Numbered from the stretch's first letter, positions 25,631-34,355 are shown. The stretch: DNA of 64,000 nt from Gordonia sp. (in: high G+C Gram-positive bacteria) (GCF_020438995.1 NZ_JAGQTN010000041.1:48486-112485), one strand, 5' to 3'. Numbers and translations: made by a program. Notes: generated by a model not told the origin, from the letters alone.

Positions 25631-26379
25631 CGATGCGAACGGTTCCGTTGCGCCGGGTGCCCGGTGATTCGCTCGTGCACCGGCTGTGGGCCGGCACCAA
25701 GCTGATCGTCGTGCTGGCGCTCGGCATCCTCACCTGGGTGTTACCGAGCTGGCCCGCTCTCGGTCTGGTGGCGGCGGTGGTGGTGATCACCGCGCTGATC
25801 GCCGGCATCCCGCTGGGCGCGATCCCGCGGCCCCCGTGGTGGTTTTGGGGGCTCATCGCGATCGGTGCGGCGATGAACTCGACGGTCGCAGGGTGGGCCG
25901 GACTCATCGTTTTCCTGCGTGCGACCGCGCTCGGGCTGGTCCTGGTGGCCTCTTCGGTGCTGGTTATCTGGACGACGCCGATGGCCGAGATCGCGCCCGC
26001 CCTCGCCAAACTGATGGCCCCGCTGCGCAGACTGCGGATGCCCGTCGACGAGTGGGCCGTCGCCATCGCGCTGTGCCTGCGTGGTCTGCCGTTGCTCATC
26101 GAGGAGATGCGGATCTTGCGGGCCGTGCACCGGCTGCGGCCCAAGTCGCCGCCGGACGCCGATCATCCGTCGGCGCAGATGGGCATCATCGACATGATTG
26201 TCAGCGCGATGTCGTCGGCATTGCGGCGCAGTTCGGAGATGGCCGAGGCGATCACCGCCCGCGGTGGCACGGGCCGACTCACCGCCTACGAGTCGCGGCC
26301 CGGGCGCCTGGACGCGGTCATCCTGGTGATCGTGTTCCTCGGCTGCGCCGCTGCCGTTGCCGCGACGATCGTGTTGTGA
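25627..26379 (+). CDS. ECF transporter transmembrane coupling protein EcfT
   Basis: This 250-residue membrane protein has about five helices and the EcfT coupling motif region AMSSALRRSSEMAEAITARG, which contacts the ATPases (AxARG signature). The ATG overlaps the stop of the ATPase fusion (ATGA). Together the two genes encode a complete energising module; a separate S component is not seen nearby unless the N-terminus of the fusion plays that role. Confidence 0.9.
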   Translation: MTMRTVPLRRVPGDSLVHRLWAGTKLIVVLALGILTWVLPSWPALGLVAAVVVITALIAGIPLGAIPRPPWWFWGLIAIGAAMNSTVAGWAGLIVFLRATALGLVLVASSVLVIWTTPMAEIAPALAKLMAPLRRLRMPVDEWAVAIALCLRGLPLLIEEMRILRAVHRLRPKSPPDADHPSAQMGIIDMIVSAMSSALRRSSEMAEAITARGGTGRLTAYESRPGRLDAVILVIVFLGCAAAVAATIVL

Positions 26380-26385
26380 CCGCGG

Positions 26386-26742
26386 TCAGTGGTCGCCGGC
26401 GCTCGCCACGCAGAACTGGTTGCCGTCGGGGTCGGCGAGCGTCGTCCACGAGAAGCCGGGCATCTCCCGTTCGGCCACAAGCGTGGCACCGGCGGCGATC
26501 AACCGCTCGGACTCGGCCTTGCGGTCGTCGGTGGTGAGGTCGAGGTGGACGCGGTTCTTGCCGGGGGTCGGGTCGTCGACCTTCTGGAAGGCCAGCATCG
26601 GCTGTCCGTCGCCGAGGGAGACGGTGACGAACCACCCCTCGTTCTCGGCGACGATGCTGCCGCCGGTCTGTTCGGCCCACCAGCGGGCGATCGGCAGGGC
26701 GTCGGCGGTGTCGATGGTGATCATGGCGAGTGAAAGTGTCAT
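26386..26742 (-). CDS. VOC-family (glyoxalase/bleomycin resistance fold) protein
   Basis: The 118-residue protein is a single vicinal-oxygen-chelate domain: LAMITIDTADALPIARWWAE at the start, NRVHLDLTTDD in the middle and TTLADPDGNQFCV at the end. Members bind metals or small molecules; the role here is unknown. TAGGTT (complement of 26749-26754) ends 6 nt before the ATG, a leaderless pattern. It converges with ecfT, leaving only 6 bp between stops. Confidence 0.85.
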   Translation of the reverse strand: MTLSLAMITIDTADALPIARWWAEQTGGSIVAENEGWFVTVSLGDGQPMLAFQKVDDPTPGKNRVHLDLTTDDRKAESERLIAAGATLVAEREMPGFSWTTLADPDGNQFCVASAGDH

Positions 26743-26846
26743 GTCCAGAACCTAAGCCGAAACCCGGACAGCGGGAGTCCTGATTCGAACGGAAATCGTC
26801 TTGTCGGGCGATAGGCCGGATCGGGCAACTCTGGCATACTGCGCGG

Positions 26847-27677
26847 GTGTTGAGAACGACAGGGGTGCCACGCCGTAGCGGCATATTGCGGGGATCGCTG
26901 AATGAGATGGCCCTCCGGGTCGCCGAATGGCAGGAACTGGGACCGGGGTTCTTCGCGCGGCGCTGGTCCGGTATACGCGGTCGGGAACGGCATCGGTGTA
27001 CGGTGCGCGGGCTGGGTGAGGTCACGGTGCGCACGGCGTCCAGCGATGCCGCTGTGTTCCGGCAGGTCTTCTGCGAGCGGCAATATGATCTGGACCTGCA
27101 TTCGCAGGGTGCTTGGGTGGCGCGGCGCTACGGTGAGTTGCTCGACGCCGGCCGGACTCCGATCATCGTTGACCTCGGGGCCAACAACGGGGCCAGCGCG
27201 CTGTGGTTTGCCACCTGCTATGCGGAGGCGACGGTGGTGGCCGTCGAACCTGATCCGGAGTCGGCTGCGATCTGTCGTGAGAACACGGCCGGTCGTTCGG
27301 TGCTCGTCGTCGAGGCGGCGATCGGGTCCGAACCGGGATCGGTCGATCTGGTCGATGAGGGGAACGGTTCCTGGGCTGTCCAGACCCGGCGAGCGGTCGA
27401 TGGCGGTGTGGCTGTGGTGACGGTTCCGGAGTTGGTTGCCCGTTGTGGTGAGGGCGCGGAGTTGTTCATCGTCAAGGTCGATATCGAGGGATTCGAGTCG
27501 GATCTGTTCGCAGCGAACCTGGAATGGCTTGATCAAGCCGCGGCGGTGATGATCGAGCCGCACGACTGGCTGCTCCCGGGCTCGGGAACGAGTACCGATT
27601 TCCAGAAGGCCATGGCCGAGCGTGGTTTCGATCTGCTGATCTCGGGTGAGAACCTGCTCTACGTGCGGCGGGTCTGA
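26847..27677 (+). CDS. FkbM-family SAM-dependent methyltransferase
   Basis: The 276-residue protein has the SAM-binding motif IVDLGANNGASALWF and the acidic VVAVEPDPES, followed by FIVKVDIEGFESDLF, all typical of FkbM methyltransferases that O-methylate sugars or natural products. No biosynthetic cluster is nearby, so its acceptor is unknown. GTG 26847 follows CATACT (26835-26840) by 6 nt. An intrinsic terminator follows the stop. Confidence 0.87.
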   Translation: MLRTTGVPRRSGILRGSLNEMALRVAEWQELGPGFFARRWSGIRGRERHRCTVRGLGEVTVRTASSDAAVFRQVFCERQYDLDLHSQGAWVARRYGELLDAGRTPIIVDLGANNGASALWFATCYAEATVVAVEPDPESAAICRENTAGRSVLVVEAAIGSEPGSVDLVDEGNGSWAVQTRRAVDGGVAVVTVPELVARCGEGAELFIVKVDIEGFESDLFAANLEWLDQAAAVMIEPHDWLLPGSGTSTDFQKAMAERGFDLLISGENLLYVRRV

Positions 27678-27706
27678 GGTCCGAGGCAGACGCCGCGATA
27701 GAACGA

Positions 27707-27740
27707 CTGCCGGCCACCCGAGGGGTGACCGGCAGTTTTT
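27707..27740 (+). terminator. Intrinsic terminator after the FkbM gene
   Basis: Stem CTGCCGGCCACCC / GGGTGACCGGCAG with one mismatch and a 3-nt loop, followed by TTTTT at 27736-27740. It may also serve sodA in the opposite direction. Confidence 0.85.
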
Positions 27741-27759
27741 CAGAAGCGAGCGCTGCGCG

Positions 27760-28389
27760 TTATCCGACGACGATGAGGCCGTTGCCCTGGCTGCGGGCGC
27801 GATCGAAGCGCTCGGCCGCATCGGCCCAGTTGACGATGTTCCACCACGCCTTGACGTAGTCCGGCTTCACGTTCTGGTAGTCGAGGTAGAAGGCGTGCTC
27901 CCACATGTCGAGCATGACGACCGGGATGATCGCGGCCGGGATGTTGCCGCTCTGGTCGGTGAGCTGCAGGACGACCAGGTTTCCGCCGATGGTGTCGTAG
28001 CCCAGGATGGCCCAGCCCGAACCCTGCAGGGTGGTGGCGGCCGCAGTGAAGTGGGCGTGGAACTTGTCGAAGCTGCCGAACTGGTCATCGATGGCCGCGG
28101 CGAGTTCACCCTCGGGCTTGTCGCCACCGTTGGGGGACAGGTTCTTCCAGAAGATGGAGTGGTTGGTGTGGCCGCCGAGGTGGAAGGCGAGGGTGGCCGA
28201 CAGTCCGTAGGCCTTGCCGGCGATGGTGCCGTCTTCGCGGGCCTCGGCCAGCTTGGCGAGGGTGTCGTTGGCGCCCTTCACGTAGGTGGCGTGGTGCTTG
28301 CTGTGGTGCAGTTCCATGATCCGCCCGGAGATGTGCGGCTCCAGTGCGCCGTAGTCATAGTCCAGTTCCGGCAAGGTGTATTCAGCCAC
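27760..28389 (-). CDS. sodA: Superoxide dismutase (Mn/Fe)
   Basis: The 209-residue enzyme converts superoxide to oxygen and hydrogen peroxide. Metal ligands are visible: His28 in MELHHSKHH, His in [10 protein letters not shown], and Asp/His in [15 protein letters not shown]. The length is normal for SodA. GTG 28389 is preceded by AGAGG at 6 nt; the open frame upstream to 28479 lacks protein-like features. It lies near msrA, making a small oxidative-stress group. No signal peptide is present. Confidence 0.95.
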   Translation of the reverse strand: MAEYTLPELDYDYGALEPHISGRIMELHHSKHHATYVKGANDTLAKLAEAREDGTIAGKAYGLSATLAFHLGGHTNHSIFWKNLSPNGGDKPEGELAAAIDDQFGSFDKFHAHFTAAATTLQGSGWAILGYDTIGGNLVVLQLTDQSGNIPAAIIPVVMLDMWEHAFYLDYQNVKPDYVKAWWNIVNWADAAERFDRARSQGNGLIVVG

Positions 28390-28617
28390 GATGGTCCTCT
28401 CTGACGAGTGTTGAGCTGCTGTCCGCGCCCGGGTGGACGCAGTGCCCCAACGCACGAATGCGGGTGGGGGATACTTCACATTTACTCAGCGGGTGAGGCC
28501 TGAGCAATATTCCCAGGGCCAATAGTCCCAGAATCAACCTACTCGCACCGGTAGCGACATACGGCCTTGAGTGGCGGTGAACGCGACCGGGCTCACCGGA
28601 TGGCGAGATGGTGCCGG

Positions 28618-28667
28618 TCTCAGAGAAGTACTGGCTCAGAGAAGCACTACTGGCTCAGAGAAGCACA
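28618..28667. repeat. Three tandem copies of CTCAGAGAAG(C/T)AC(TACTGG)
   Basis: Copies begin at 28619, 28635 and 28654. The last copy encodes the final Leu-Leu-stop of the small membrane protein on the minus strand, so the repeat straddles a stop codon and extends downstream of it. Confidence 0.8.
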
Positions 28668-28864
28668 AGGGCGAGCACGATGGCGAGCAGGACCACGATG
28701 GAGAGAGCGGTGACGCGGCAACGATTGCCGATGCTATCCATGATGACGGGGAAATCGGCCGTATGCGGTGCTCGTACGGTGCCGACTTCCGGCGGCCGGG
28801 CTGCCGCGTATGCGGGCCGGGTCGGGCGTGGCTGGGTGTGACGCGTCGTCGCGTGCGCGGCCAT
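28655..28864 (-). CDS. Small tail-anchored membrane protein
   Basis: The 69-residue protein starts at ATG 28864 with GGAGAGG just upstream. The first 48 residues are polar and rich in Pro, Arg, Thr and His; residues about 50-69 are one hydrophobic helix (LSIVVLLAIVLALVLL) that runs to the stop codon. This is a tail-anchored arrangement with a cytoplasmic N-terminus. No family was recognised. It lies between sodA and msrA, divergent from msrA. Confidence 0.5.
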   Translation of the reverse strand: MAAHATTRHTQPRPTRPAYAAARPPEVGTVRAPHTADFPVIMDSIGNRCRVTALSIVVLLAIVLALVLL

Positions 28865-28897
28865 GGCCTCTCCGTCCTTCTACGGGTCACCCGAACT

Positions 28898-28967
28898 TCA
28901 GGCCTACCTGAACCTCAGGCCTACCTGAACTGCGGGTTAACACCGGTCTGAACTGCGGGTTAACACC
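28898..28967. repeat. Two tandem duplications in the msrA upstream region
   Basis: TCAGGCCTACCTGAAC occurs at 28898-28913 and 28915-28930 (17-bp period); each copy is an inverted repeat TCAGG-N4-CCTGA. CTGAACTGCGGGTTAACACC occurs at 28925-28944 and 28948-28967 (23-bp period). Confidence 0.75.
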
Positions 28968-28981
28968 CGGTGTCGTGCAAC

Positions 28982-29039
28982 GTGACTGCATCGTGATAGC
29001 AGTCACAGTCGCGATTGAATCACGAGTTGCAGCTATCAC
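28982..29039. promoter_or_regulatory. Interleaved inverted repeats upstream of msrA
   Basis: GTGACTGC (28982-28989) pairs with GCAGTCAC (28999-29006), and GTGATAGC (28993-29000) pairs with GCTATCAC (29032-29039). The two hairpins share bases, so they are mutually exclusive as RNA. As DNA they would be regulator sites, just upstream of the msrA -10 TAGAGT (29066-29071). Confidence 0.5.
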
Positions 29040-29078
29040 ACAAGTCCCGATTCGGGGGACGCGCGTAGAGTTACCGGC

Positions 29079-29777
29079 ATGTCGTGGCTTGATCAAGTAT
29101 TCTCCGGGGCTTCGTCGAAGCGGACGATGATCACCCCGGACCAGGCGTTGCCGGGCCGGACCACCCCGGTGGCCGTGGCTGCCGCGAATGTGGTGCTCGG
29201 CCACCCCATGCGCGGCGACGATCCGGAGTCGGCCGCAGGTATCGGCGAGTTTTCCGGACGGCACGCGGTCGTCCTGGCCGGTGGCTGTTTCTGGGGCGTC
29301 GAGGAGATCTTCTGGCAGGTCCCCGGCGTGTACACCACGGCCGTCGGCTATGCCGGTGGATACACGCCCAACCCGAGCTATGAGGAGGTGTGCACCGCAC
29401 GCACCGGACACACCGAGTCGACGCTGGTGGTGTTCGACCCGCAGGTCATCGACCTCGAAGGCATTCTCAAGGTGTTCTGGGAGACGCACGACCCGACGCA
29501 GGAGATGCAGCAGGGCAACGACGTCGGCACCCAGTACCGCTCGGCCGTCTACACCGTGTCCGACGACGACGCGCGGCTCGCACGGGAGAGTGCGGAACGG
29601 TTCGCCGCTGTCGTCGACGCGGCGGGTCTGGGGCCGATAGCCACCGAGATCGCACCGCTCGCGCAGGCCGGCGACGGCTGGTTCTACTACGCCGAGGACT
29701 ACCACCAGCAGTATCTGGCGAAGAACCCGAACGGCTACCGCTGTCACTCGTCGACCGGGCTGAAGTATCCCGCGTGA
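29079..29777 (+). CDS. msrA: Peptide-methionine (S)-S-oxide reductase MsrA
   Basis: The 232-residue enzyme reduces methionine-S-sulfoxide in damaged proteins. The catalytic cysteine is in [11 protein letters not shown], followed by [14 protein letters not shown] and the [15 protein letters not shown] region. A C-terminal recycling cysteine is present in GYRCHSS. A 45-residue N-terminal extension contains [11 protein letters not shown], normal for this MsrA subgroup. TAGAGT at 29066-29071 ends 7 nt before the ATG, indicating a leaderless mRNA. The next gene overlaps by 4 bp. Confidence 0.95.
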   Translation: MSWLDQVFSGASSKRTMITPDQALPGRTTPVAVAAANVVLGHPMRGDDPESAAGIGEFSGRHAVVLAGGCFWGVEEIFWQVPGVYTTAVGYAGGYTPNPSYEEVCTARTGHTESTLVVFDPQVIDLEGILKVFWETHDPTQEMQQGNDVGTQYRSAVYTVSDDDARLARESAERFAAVVDAAGLGPIATEIAPLAQAGDGWFYYAEDYHQQYLAKNPNGYRCHSSTGLKYPA

Positions 29778-30841
29778 GCGATCGGATCAGCCTGCAACAG
29801 TGGAATCGGACTCTGTTGCAGCGTCAGCACCTGCTGGCCCGTGTCGACGACGACGCCGTCGAGGTTCTCGACCGGGTCGTCGGCATGCAATCGCAGGATC
29901 CCAAGGCGGCGTTTTTCGGGCTGCATGCCCGACTGGAGAACTTCGCCCCCGACGAACTCGACGATCTGATGATCGACCGCGAGACGGTCCGGATGGCGTT
30001 GCTGCGCAGCACGATCTGCCTCATCGACACCGAGGACGCACGGTGGATCAGGCCCGCGGTACAGCCCGCACTCGACGCCGAACTCACCGGCACGCACGCC
30101 CGCAAGCTGGTTTCGGCGACGCCGGCGGCCATTGTCGATGCCGCGCGTGGCCTGCTCGCCGCCGGCCCGATCGGGGGCGATGACCTGGGCAGAGAACTGG
30201 CGCAGCGATTCCCCGACGAGGTGCCGGCCACCCTTACCAGAGTGGTCCGCTGCGCCCTGGCGCTCGTTCAGGTGCCCCCGCGCGGCCTGTGGTCGGGCAG
30301 CGGCAAACCCACCTACAGCCTGTTCGACGACTGGGCCGGTCCGGGTGAACCGGCGCTCACCGGCGACGACGCGCGCGCGGAACTGGTGCGGCTGTATCTG
30401 CGCGGTTTCGGGCCGGCCACGGTCGCGGCGATCCAGATGTGGTCGGGTATCGGCGGGCTGAAGCCGCTGGTGGAGAAGATGGAAGCCGACTGGGAGCTGG
30501 AGAAGCTGACCGGCCCGGACGGCGAAACATTGTACGACCTGGACGGTCTGGGTCTGGCCGCCGCGGACGAACCCGCCCCGGTGCGGCTGCTGGCCCCCTA
30601 CGACCACGTCGTCACGGCCGCCGCGGATCGTCGGCGGGTGGCCGGCGAGGACGCGCTGAACGCGATCAAGACCACCAACGGACTGATGCGCGGACTCGTC
30701 CTTATCGACGGCTGGTTGTCGGGAACCTGGTCGCTCACCAGACCGGGGGTGAACGTCGAACTCTTCGGCGAGCCGGACCGGGCGCAACGCGCCCAGCTCG
30801 ATACCGAGGTGCAGCGGCTGCGGGAGTTCGCTGTGAGTTGA
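29774..30841 (+). CDS. Winged-helix DNA-binding protein, AlkZ-like (HTH_42)
   Basis: The 355-residue protein belongs to the COG3214 / AlkZ-like group of winged-helix proteins, in which AlkZ and YcaQ are DNA glycosylases for crosslinks. The key Q-x-Q segment is present as [19 protein letters not shown] conserved LLAPYDHVV and a C-terminal GTW segment are also seen. It is translationally coupled to msrA (GTGA overlap), which suggests co-expression in damage response. Whether it cleaves glycosidic bonds cannot be told from sequence. Its stop codon lies in the first copy of a triple tandem repeat. Confidence 0.82.
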   Translation: MSDRISLQQWNRTLLQRQHLLARVDDDAVEVLDRVVGMQSQDPKAAFFGLHARLENFAPDELDDLMIDRETVRMALLRSTICLIDTEDARWIRPAVQPALDAELTGTHARKLVSATPAAIVDAARGLLAAGPIGGDDLGRELAQRFPDEVPATLTRVVRCALALVQVPPRGLWSGSGKPTYSLFDDWAGPGEPALTGDDARAELVRLYLRGFGPATVAAIQMWSGIGGLKPLVEKMEADWELEKLTGPDGETLYDLDGLGLAAADEPAPVRLLAPYDHVVTAAADRRRVAGEDALNAIKTTNGLMRGLVLIDGWLSGTWSLTRPGVNVELFGEPDRAQRAQLDTEVQRLREFAVS

Positions 30842-30897
30842 GCGGCACCGCCGCCGTGAGTTGAGCGGCACCGCCGCGGGAGTTGAGCGGCACCGCG
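30833..30897. repeat. Triple tandem repeat across a stop codon
   Basis: Three copies of about 22 bp, GTGAGTTGAGCGGCACCGCC, start at 30833, 30856 and 30878. The TGA stop of the AlkZ-like gene (30839-30841) is inside copy 1. Confidence 0.85.
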
Positions 30898-31173
30898 GGC
30901 CGGGGTTTCATCAACAGGTTTCCCCAAGTTATCCACAGAGCTGTAAACAGCTGTGGATCATCCATACCTTCACTTCCGTGAACTTCCTGCCGGACCGTTC
31001 CCGATTTTCGGTGACGTACATCACTCAGAAGCCGGTTTGTGCAGTTGTTATCCACAATTCCACAGGGATATCCACAGCCCGAGAAGCGGATTCTGTATAA
31101 CTCGCCCGTCTGTGAGCGGCCACCCTGTGAATAGAATCCCGCCGACGCGATGCCCTGTGACACCATGGACTGC
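30898..31173. promoter_or_regulatory. Intergenic region with a cluster of DnaA boxes
   Basis: No gene is supported here. Perfect DnaA boxes TTATCCACA lie at 30929-30937 and 31048-31056. One-mismatch boxes lie at 30952-30960 (TGTGGATCA) and 31068-31076 (ATATCCACA). The region is AT-rich for the window. No dnaA, dnaN or gyr genes are present, so this is not the expected oriC location. TAGAAT at 31132-31137 may be the -10 of the rhodanese gene. Confidence 0.6.
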
Positions 31174-31503
31174 GTGAGCATGTTCGACATCCCCGAGATC
31201 CCGGTGACGCAATTGCCGGACGACTTCACCGACGAACCCGGCCGGTTGATGCTCGATGTGCGCGAATACGACGAGTGGGAGGCGGGCCACGTGCGTGGCG
31301 CTATCCACATCCCGCTCACCGAGGTCGCCGCCCGCCTCGACGAGATCGACCCCGACGCCGAACTGTTCGTCATCTGTCACTCGGGCGGACGCTCGGAACG
31401 CGTCCTGCAGTACCTGCTCCGCAACGGTTACGACGGCAGCGGCGTGGCCGGCGGCATGTTGTCCTGGGTGCAGAGCGGAAAGCCCGTCGAGTCGGGTCGA
31501 TGA
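31174..31503 (+). CDS. Single-domain rhodanese-like protein
   Basis: The 109-residue protein is one rhodanese domain, with LMLDVREYDEWEAGHVRGA and the active-site loop CHSGGRSERV, which supplies the persulfide-forming cysteine. It could transfer sulfur in the cytoplasm; partners are unknown. GTG 31174 is chosen because the protein core starts at MFDIPEIPV; ATG 31150 would add eight unlikely residues. It overlaps the next gene by 4 bp (ATGA). Confidence 0.85.
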   Translation: MSMFDIPEIPVTQLPDDFTDEPGRLMLDVREYDEWEAGHVRGAIHIPLTEVAARLDEIDPDAELFVICHSGGRSERVLQYLLRNGYDGSGVAGGMLSWVQSGKPVESGR

Positions 31504-32492
31504 TTGATCTGTGCCCCCGGTGCCGCATCCAGGCACCTCACAAACCCGGACGCTCGCAGTGCCCGCGCTGCGGCGGGCCGCTGAGTGTCATCGACAACGC
31601 TGCCGGGTCCGCGGGCCCCGCGCCTGTGCCGGGGCAACCTCCCCGGGTGGGGCACACCAGGCCCGCCAACGCGCCGCGCATGTACCGCAGCCCGCACGTG
31701 CGGTGGGTCGCCCGGCGCCCACCCGAGACGTTCCCGCCGCCGCGGCCCGCGCACCGGCAGGGACCGGCACTGATACCGCGGTACGGCTATCTCCCCACCT
31801 GGGGTCTGCACGACCGGCCGGTCACCGGTGCGCAAGACGCTGCCGCCGATGCCCGGCGCGGCGGACTCGACGCGACGCTGCACGTGACGGCCATCGCGCT
31901 GGTCGTCACCGCCGTCGTGCATTTGCTGCGGTACGTGTTGCTGGTGATCAACCGCACCACGCCGATTCCCACGTGGCTCGACATCGCGTCCGTCGTCCTG
32001 GTATGGGCGGCAGGACTGACCGCCGTCGTCTTCTTCGCCACCGCCACCGTGTCCGTCGTCGGTTGGCTGCGCGGGGCCCGTGCCGCCGCCTACCGGCGTC
32101 ATGACAGACTCGATCCGCGCCCGCGCTGGCAGCTCACGGTGTTCGCCGCGATCCCGCTGGTCAACCTCGCCGGCGCGCCCGTCCTGGTCCGTGAACTCAT
32201 CGCGCAGCGCGACGACATCGACCAGCGCCGCGCCCACCTGGTCTCGGGCCGCACCGCGATCGCCTGGACCATCGTCAACCTCGCCGCTGTCGCCGCGCTG
32301 GTCACCCGGTTCATCGCGGGCCGGTCCGACTCCCTGCAGACCGGTGCCGACGGCCTGTGGCTGACCATCGTGTCGGCTGCGCTGTCCGCAGCGTTCGTGC
32401 GGTGGGTGCTGCCCAGGCTGATCCGCGTCTTCGACGACACGCCGTACATCGACGCGCCGACTCGCCGATGGGTGCAGGTGGCGCAACAATGA
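31500..32492 (+). CDS. Zinc-ribbon membrane protein, DUF4328-like
   Basis: The 330-residue protein starts with a two-knuckle zinc ribbon (CPRC and CPRC at residues 5-8 and 21-24), then a Pro-rich linker and about four transmembrane helices (VTAIALVVTAVVHLL, DIASVVLVWAAGLTAVVFF and others), matching DUF4328 proteins. From memory the M. tuberculosis counterpart sits next to glpQ1, as here. The function is unknown. It is translationally coupled to the rhodanese gene. Confidence 0.78.
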   Translation: MIDLCPRCRIQAPHKPGRSQCPRCGGPLSVIDNAAGSAGPAPVPGQPPRVGHTRPANAPRMYRSPHVRWVARRPPETFPPPRPAHRQGPALIPRYGYLPTWGLHDRPVTGAQDAAADARRGGLDATLHVTAIALVVTAVVHLLRYVLLVINRTTPIPTWLDIASVVLVWAAGLTAVVFFATATVSVVGWLRGARAAAYRRHDRLDPRPRWQLTVFAAIPLVNLAGAPVLVRELIAQRDDIDQRRAHLVSGRTAIAWTIVNLAAVAALVTRFIAGRSDSLQTGADGLWLTIVSAALSAAFVRWVLPRLIRVFDDTPYIDAPTRRWVQVAQQ

Positions 32493-32562
32493 CCAGATGT
32501 GGGCCGGAGGCGTTGTGGACCGGGGACGACCGGCGGGCCGGGCCGCACGGTAAGGGGTGTCG

Positions 32563-33351
32563 ATGAGTTCGGTTGACCACGTCTCGCGGTCGGGGAAGCC
32601 CGCTGTCGTCGCTCATCGCGGTGCGTCGCGGGAGGCTGCCGAGCACACCGCGAAAGCGTACGAGCTCGCGCTCGCCCAGGGGGCCGACGGCCTCGAATGC
32701 GACGTCCGCATGACCAGCGACCATCAGCTCGTCTGCATCCACGACCGGACTGTCGACCGCACCTCCGACGGCACCGGCGTCGTCAGCGAGATGTCGCTCG
32801 CGCAGCTGCGCGAACTCGACTTCGGCAGCTGGCACGCCGACGGCAAACCGGCGCAGATCCTCACCCTGCGCGAGTTGCTCACCCTCACCCTCGACTGGCG
32901 CCGGCCGGTCCGGCTGTTCATCGAGACCAAACATCCGGTCCGCTACGGCAGCCTCGTCGAACAGGCGATCCTGGAAACACTGCAGGAGTTCGGCGTCGCC
33001 ACTCCGCCGTCGGCCGACCACAGTCGCGCCGTCGTCATCTCGTTCTCCTCGGCCGGGGTGTGGCGCATCCGCCGCAACGCCCCGATGCTGCCGACGATCC
33101 TGCTCGGTGAGACCTCCCGCGTCCTGCGCGGCAGTGCCGCGACCGCAGTCGGCGCCACGGGCATCGGCCCGTCCATCGGCACCCTGCGCCAGCACCCCGA
33201 CCTCGTCGACCGGGCCGCCGCATCGGGCCGGGTCACCTACTGCTGGACCGTCGACGAGCTCGCCGACGTCGCACTCTGCGCCGAACTCGGCGTGCGCTGG
33301 CTCGCCACCAACACCCCCGCCCAGGTGCGCGAATGGCTGGTCAGCGTCTGA
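32563..33351 (+). CDS. glpQ1: Glycerophosphodiester phosphodiesterase
   Basis: The 262-residue TIM-barrel enzyme hydrolyses glycerophosphodiesters to glycerol-3-phosphate and an alcohol. The signature VVAHRGASREAAEHT (HRG plus a variant of the ENT triad), the metal ligands in LECDVRMT and HD in VCIHDRTVDRT are present. No signal peptide is seen, so it should act in the cytoplasm. ATG 32563 is chosen over GTG 32557 because AAGGGG lies 6 nt upstream. The symbol follows synteny with Rv3842c. Confidence 0.88.
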   Translation: MSSVDHVSRSGKPAVVAHRGASREAAEHTAKAYELALAQGADGLECDVRMTSDHQLVCIHDRTVDRTSDGTGVVSEMSLAQLRELDFGSWHADGKPAQILTLRELLTLTLDWRRPVRLFIETKHPVRYGSLVEQAILETLQEFGVATPPSADHSRAVVISFSSAGVWRIRRNAPMLPTILLGETSRVLRGSAATAVGATGIGPSIGTLRQHPDLVDRAAASGRVTYCWTVDELADVALCAELGVRWLATNTPAQVREWLVSV

Positions 33352-33408
33352 TCCGGGGCAGTGGGGACCGGTCCCCTCGGCGTTACCGCCATCTGCCAAG
33401 GTAGAGCC

Positions 33409-34326
33409 ATGGCTAAGAAGAGCAAGCGCGGCAGCGGACCACGTCCGGGGAGCAATCGGGCCGAGCGGGTGGCTGCCCGCCGGGCGCGGCAGGAGGCGGC
33501 GCTGGAGGCACCGGCGCGGCCGTTCGGCGGTCTGGCCGCCGAATGTGATCTGGTCGCGTTGCGCGCGTTCGTGGCGTCGGCGACCGCGACCCTCGAACTC
33601 GCGAGCACCCCGGCGGACGGCCGCAGCATCGTGCTCGGGACCGTCCTGCCCGGCGCCGTTCCCGGTATCGTGCGCGAAACCGATGGTGCACCACAGGCTT
33701 TCGTCGCCACCCAAACAGATCCGGAACCGGCCGACGTGGCGGTGGGACTGGCGTCGGCGATCACCTGGGCGACGACGGCGGCCGTCGGTTCCGACTTCGC
33801 CGACGCCGGCGACCCGGCGCCGCTGACCGACCTGCTCGTTGCCGACGCGGTGCTCGACATCACCGTGCACGACGACTTCGGCTGGTGGCTGCATCCGGGT
33901 GCCGCGGTGACGCCGGAGGTGGGGCAGATGCTGCAGCGGGCCAACGACACCATCCTGCCGACGGCTCGCCTGACCAACGACAGCGGCATCGGCGCCCCGT
34001 GGTGGGTCGACGCGGGGGAACGGGCCCACCTGCGCTGGGTCCGGCCCGAACCCGAGGACGACCTGATGAGCGCACTCGCGCGGATCCACGCGGCCGGGAA
34101 CCTGACCCTGGGCGAGGGGTCGCGGTTCGCCGGCTCGTTCCGCACGCACGGGCTGCTCGTGCCGGTGTTCGATCTCGATGCCGAGCGGCACCCGACCGAG
34201 TGGACGCAGGCGCTGAACACCTTCGACGCCCACCTGGTGGAGGCACTGGCCGACACGAGCGACCTGACCGCGGCGCAGCGCCGATCGCGCGACGGCATCC
34301 GCGGCCGTCAGGTCACCCTGCGCTAG
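33409..34326 (+). CDS. DUF5926-like cytoplasmic protein
   Basis: The 305-residue protein starts with a Lys/Arg-rich tail (MAKKSKRGSGPRPGSNRAER), typical of a nucleic-acid or ribosome-associated protein, followed by a mixed alpha/beta domain with no catalytic motif I can name. It resembles the actinobacterial DUF5926 family. ATG 33409 is supported by AAGG upstream. A dispersed-type inverted repeat lies between it and the convergent ferritin gene. Confidence 0.72.
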   Translation: MAKKSKRGSGPRPGSNRAERVAARRARQEAALEAPARPFGGLAAECDLVALRAFVASATATLELASTPADGRSIVLGTVLPGAVPGIVRETDGAPQAFVATQTDPEPADVAVGLASAITWATTAAVGSDFADAGDPAPLTDLLVADAVLDITVHDDFGWWLHPGAAVTPEVGQMLQRANDTILPTARLTNDSGIGAPWWVDAGERAHLRWVRPEPEDDLMSALARIHAAGNLTLGEGSRFAGSFRTHGLLVPVFDLDAERHPTEWTQALNTFDAHLVEALADTSDLTAAQRRSRDGIRGRQVTLR

Positions 34327-34355
34327 CTTCCCCAGCCGGTTGAGCCCCTTCGCCG

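Noticed and set aside
28887-29747. 286-codon minus-strand frame opposite msrA
   Set aside because: Shadow; runs through the repeat-rich regulatory region and has no domain.
30929-31076. Chromosomal origin oriC
   Set aside because: The boxes are few and the usual dnaA-dnaN or rpmH genes are absent; a titration or regulatory site is more modest.
30861-31100. 79-codon plus-strand frame in the DnaA-box region
   Set aside because: No start signal, atypical codon use, and it covers repeats and DnaA boxes.
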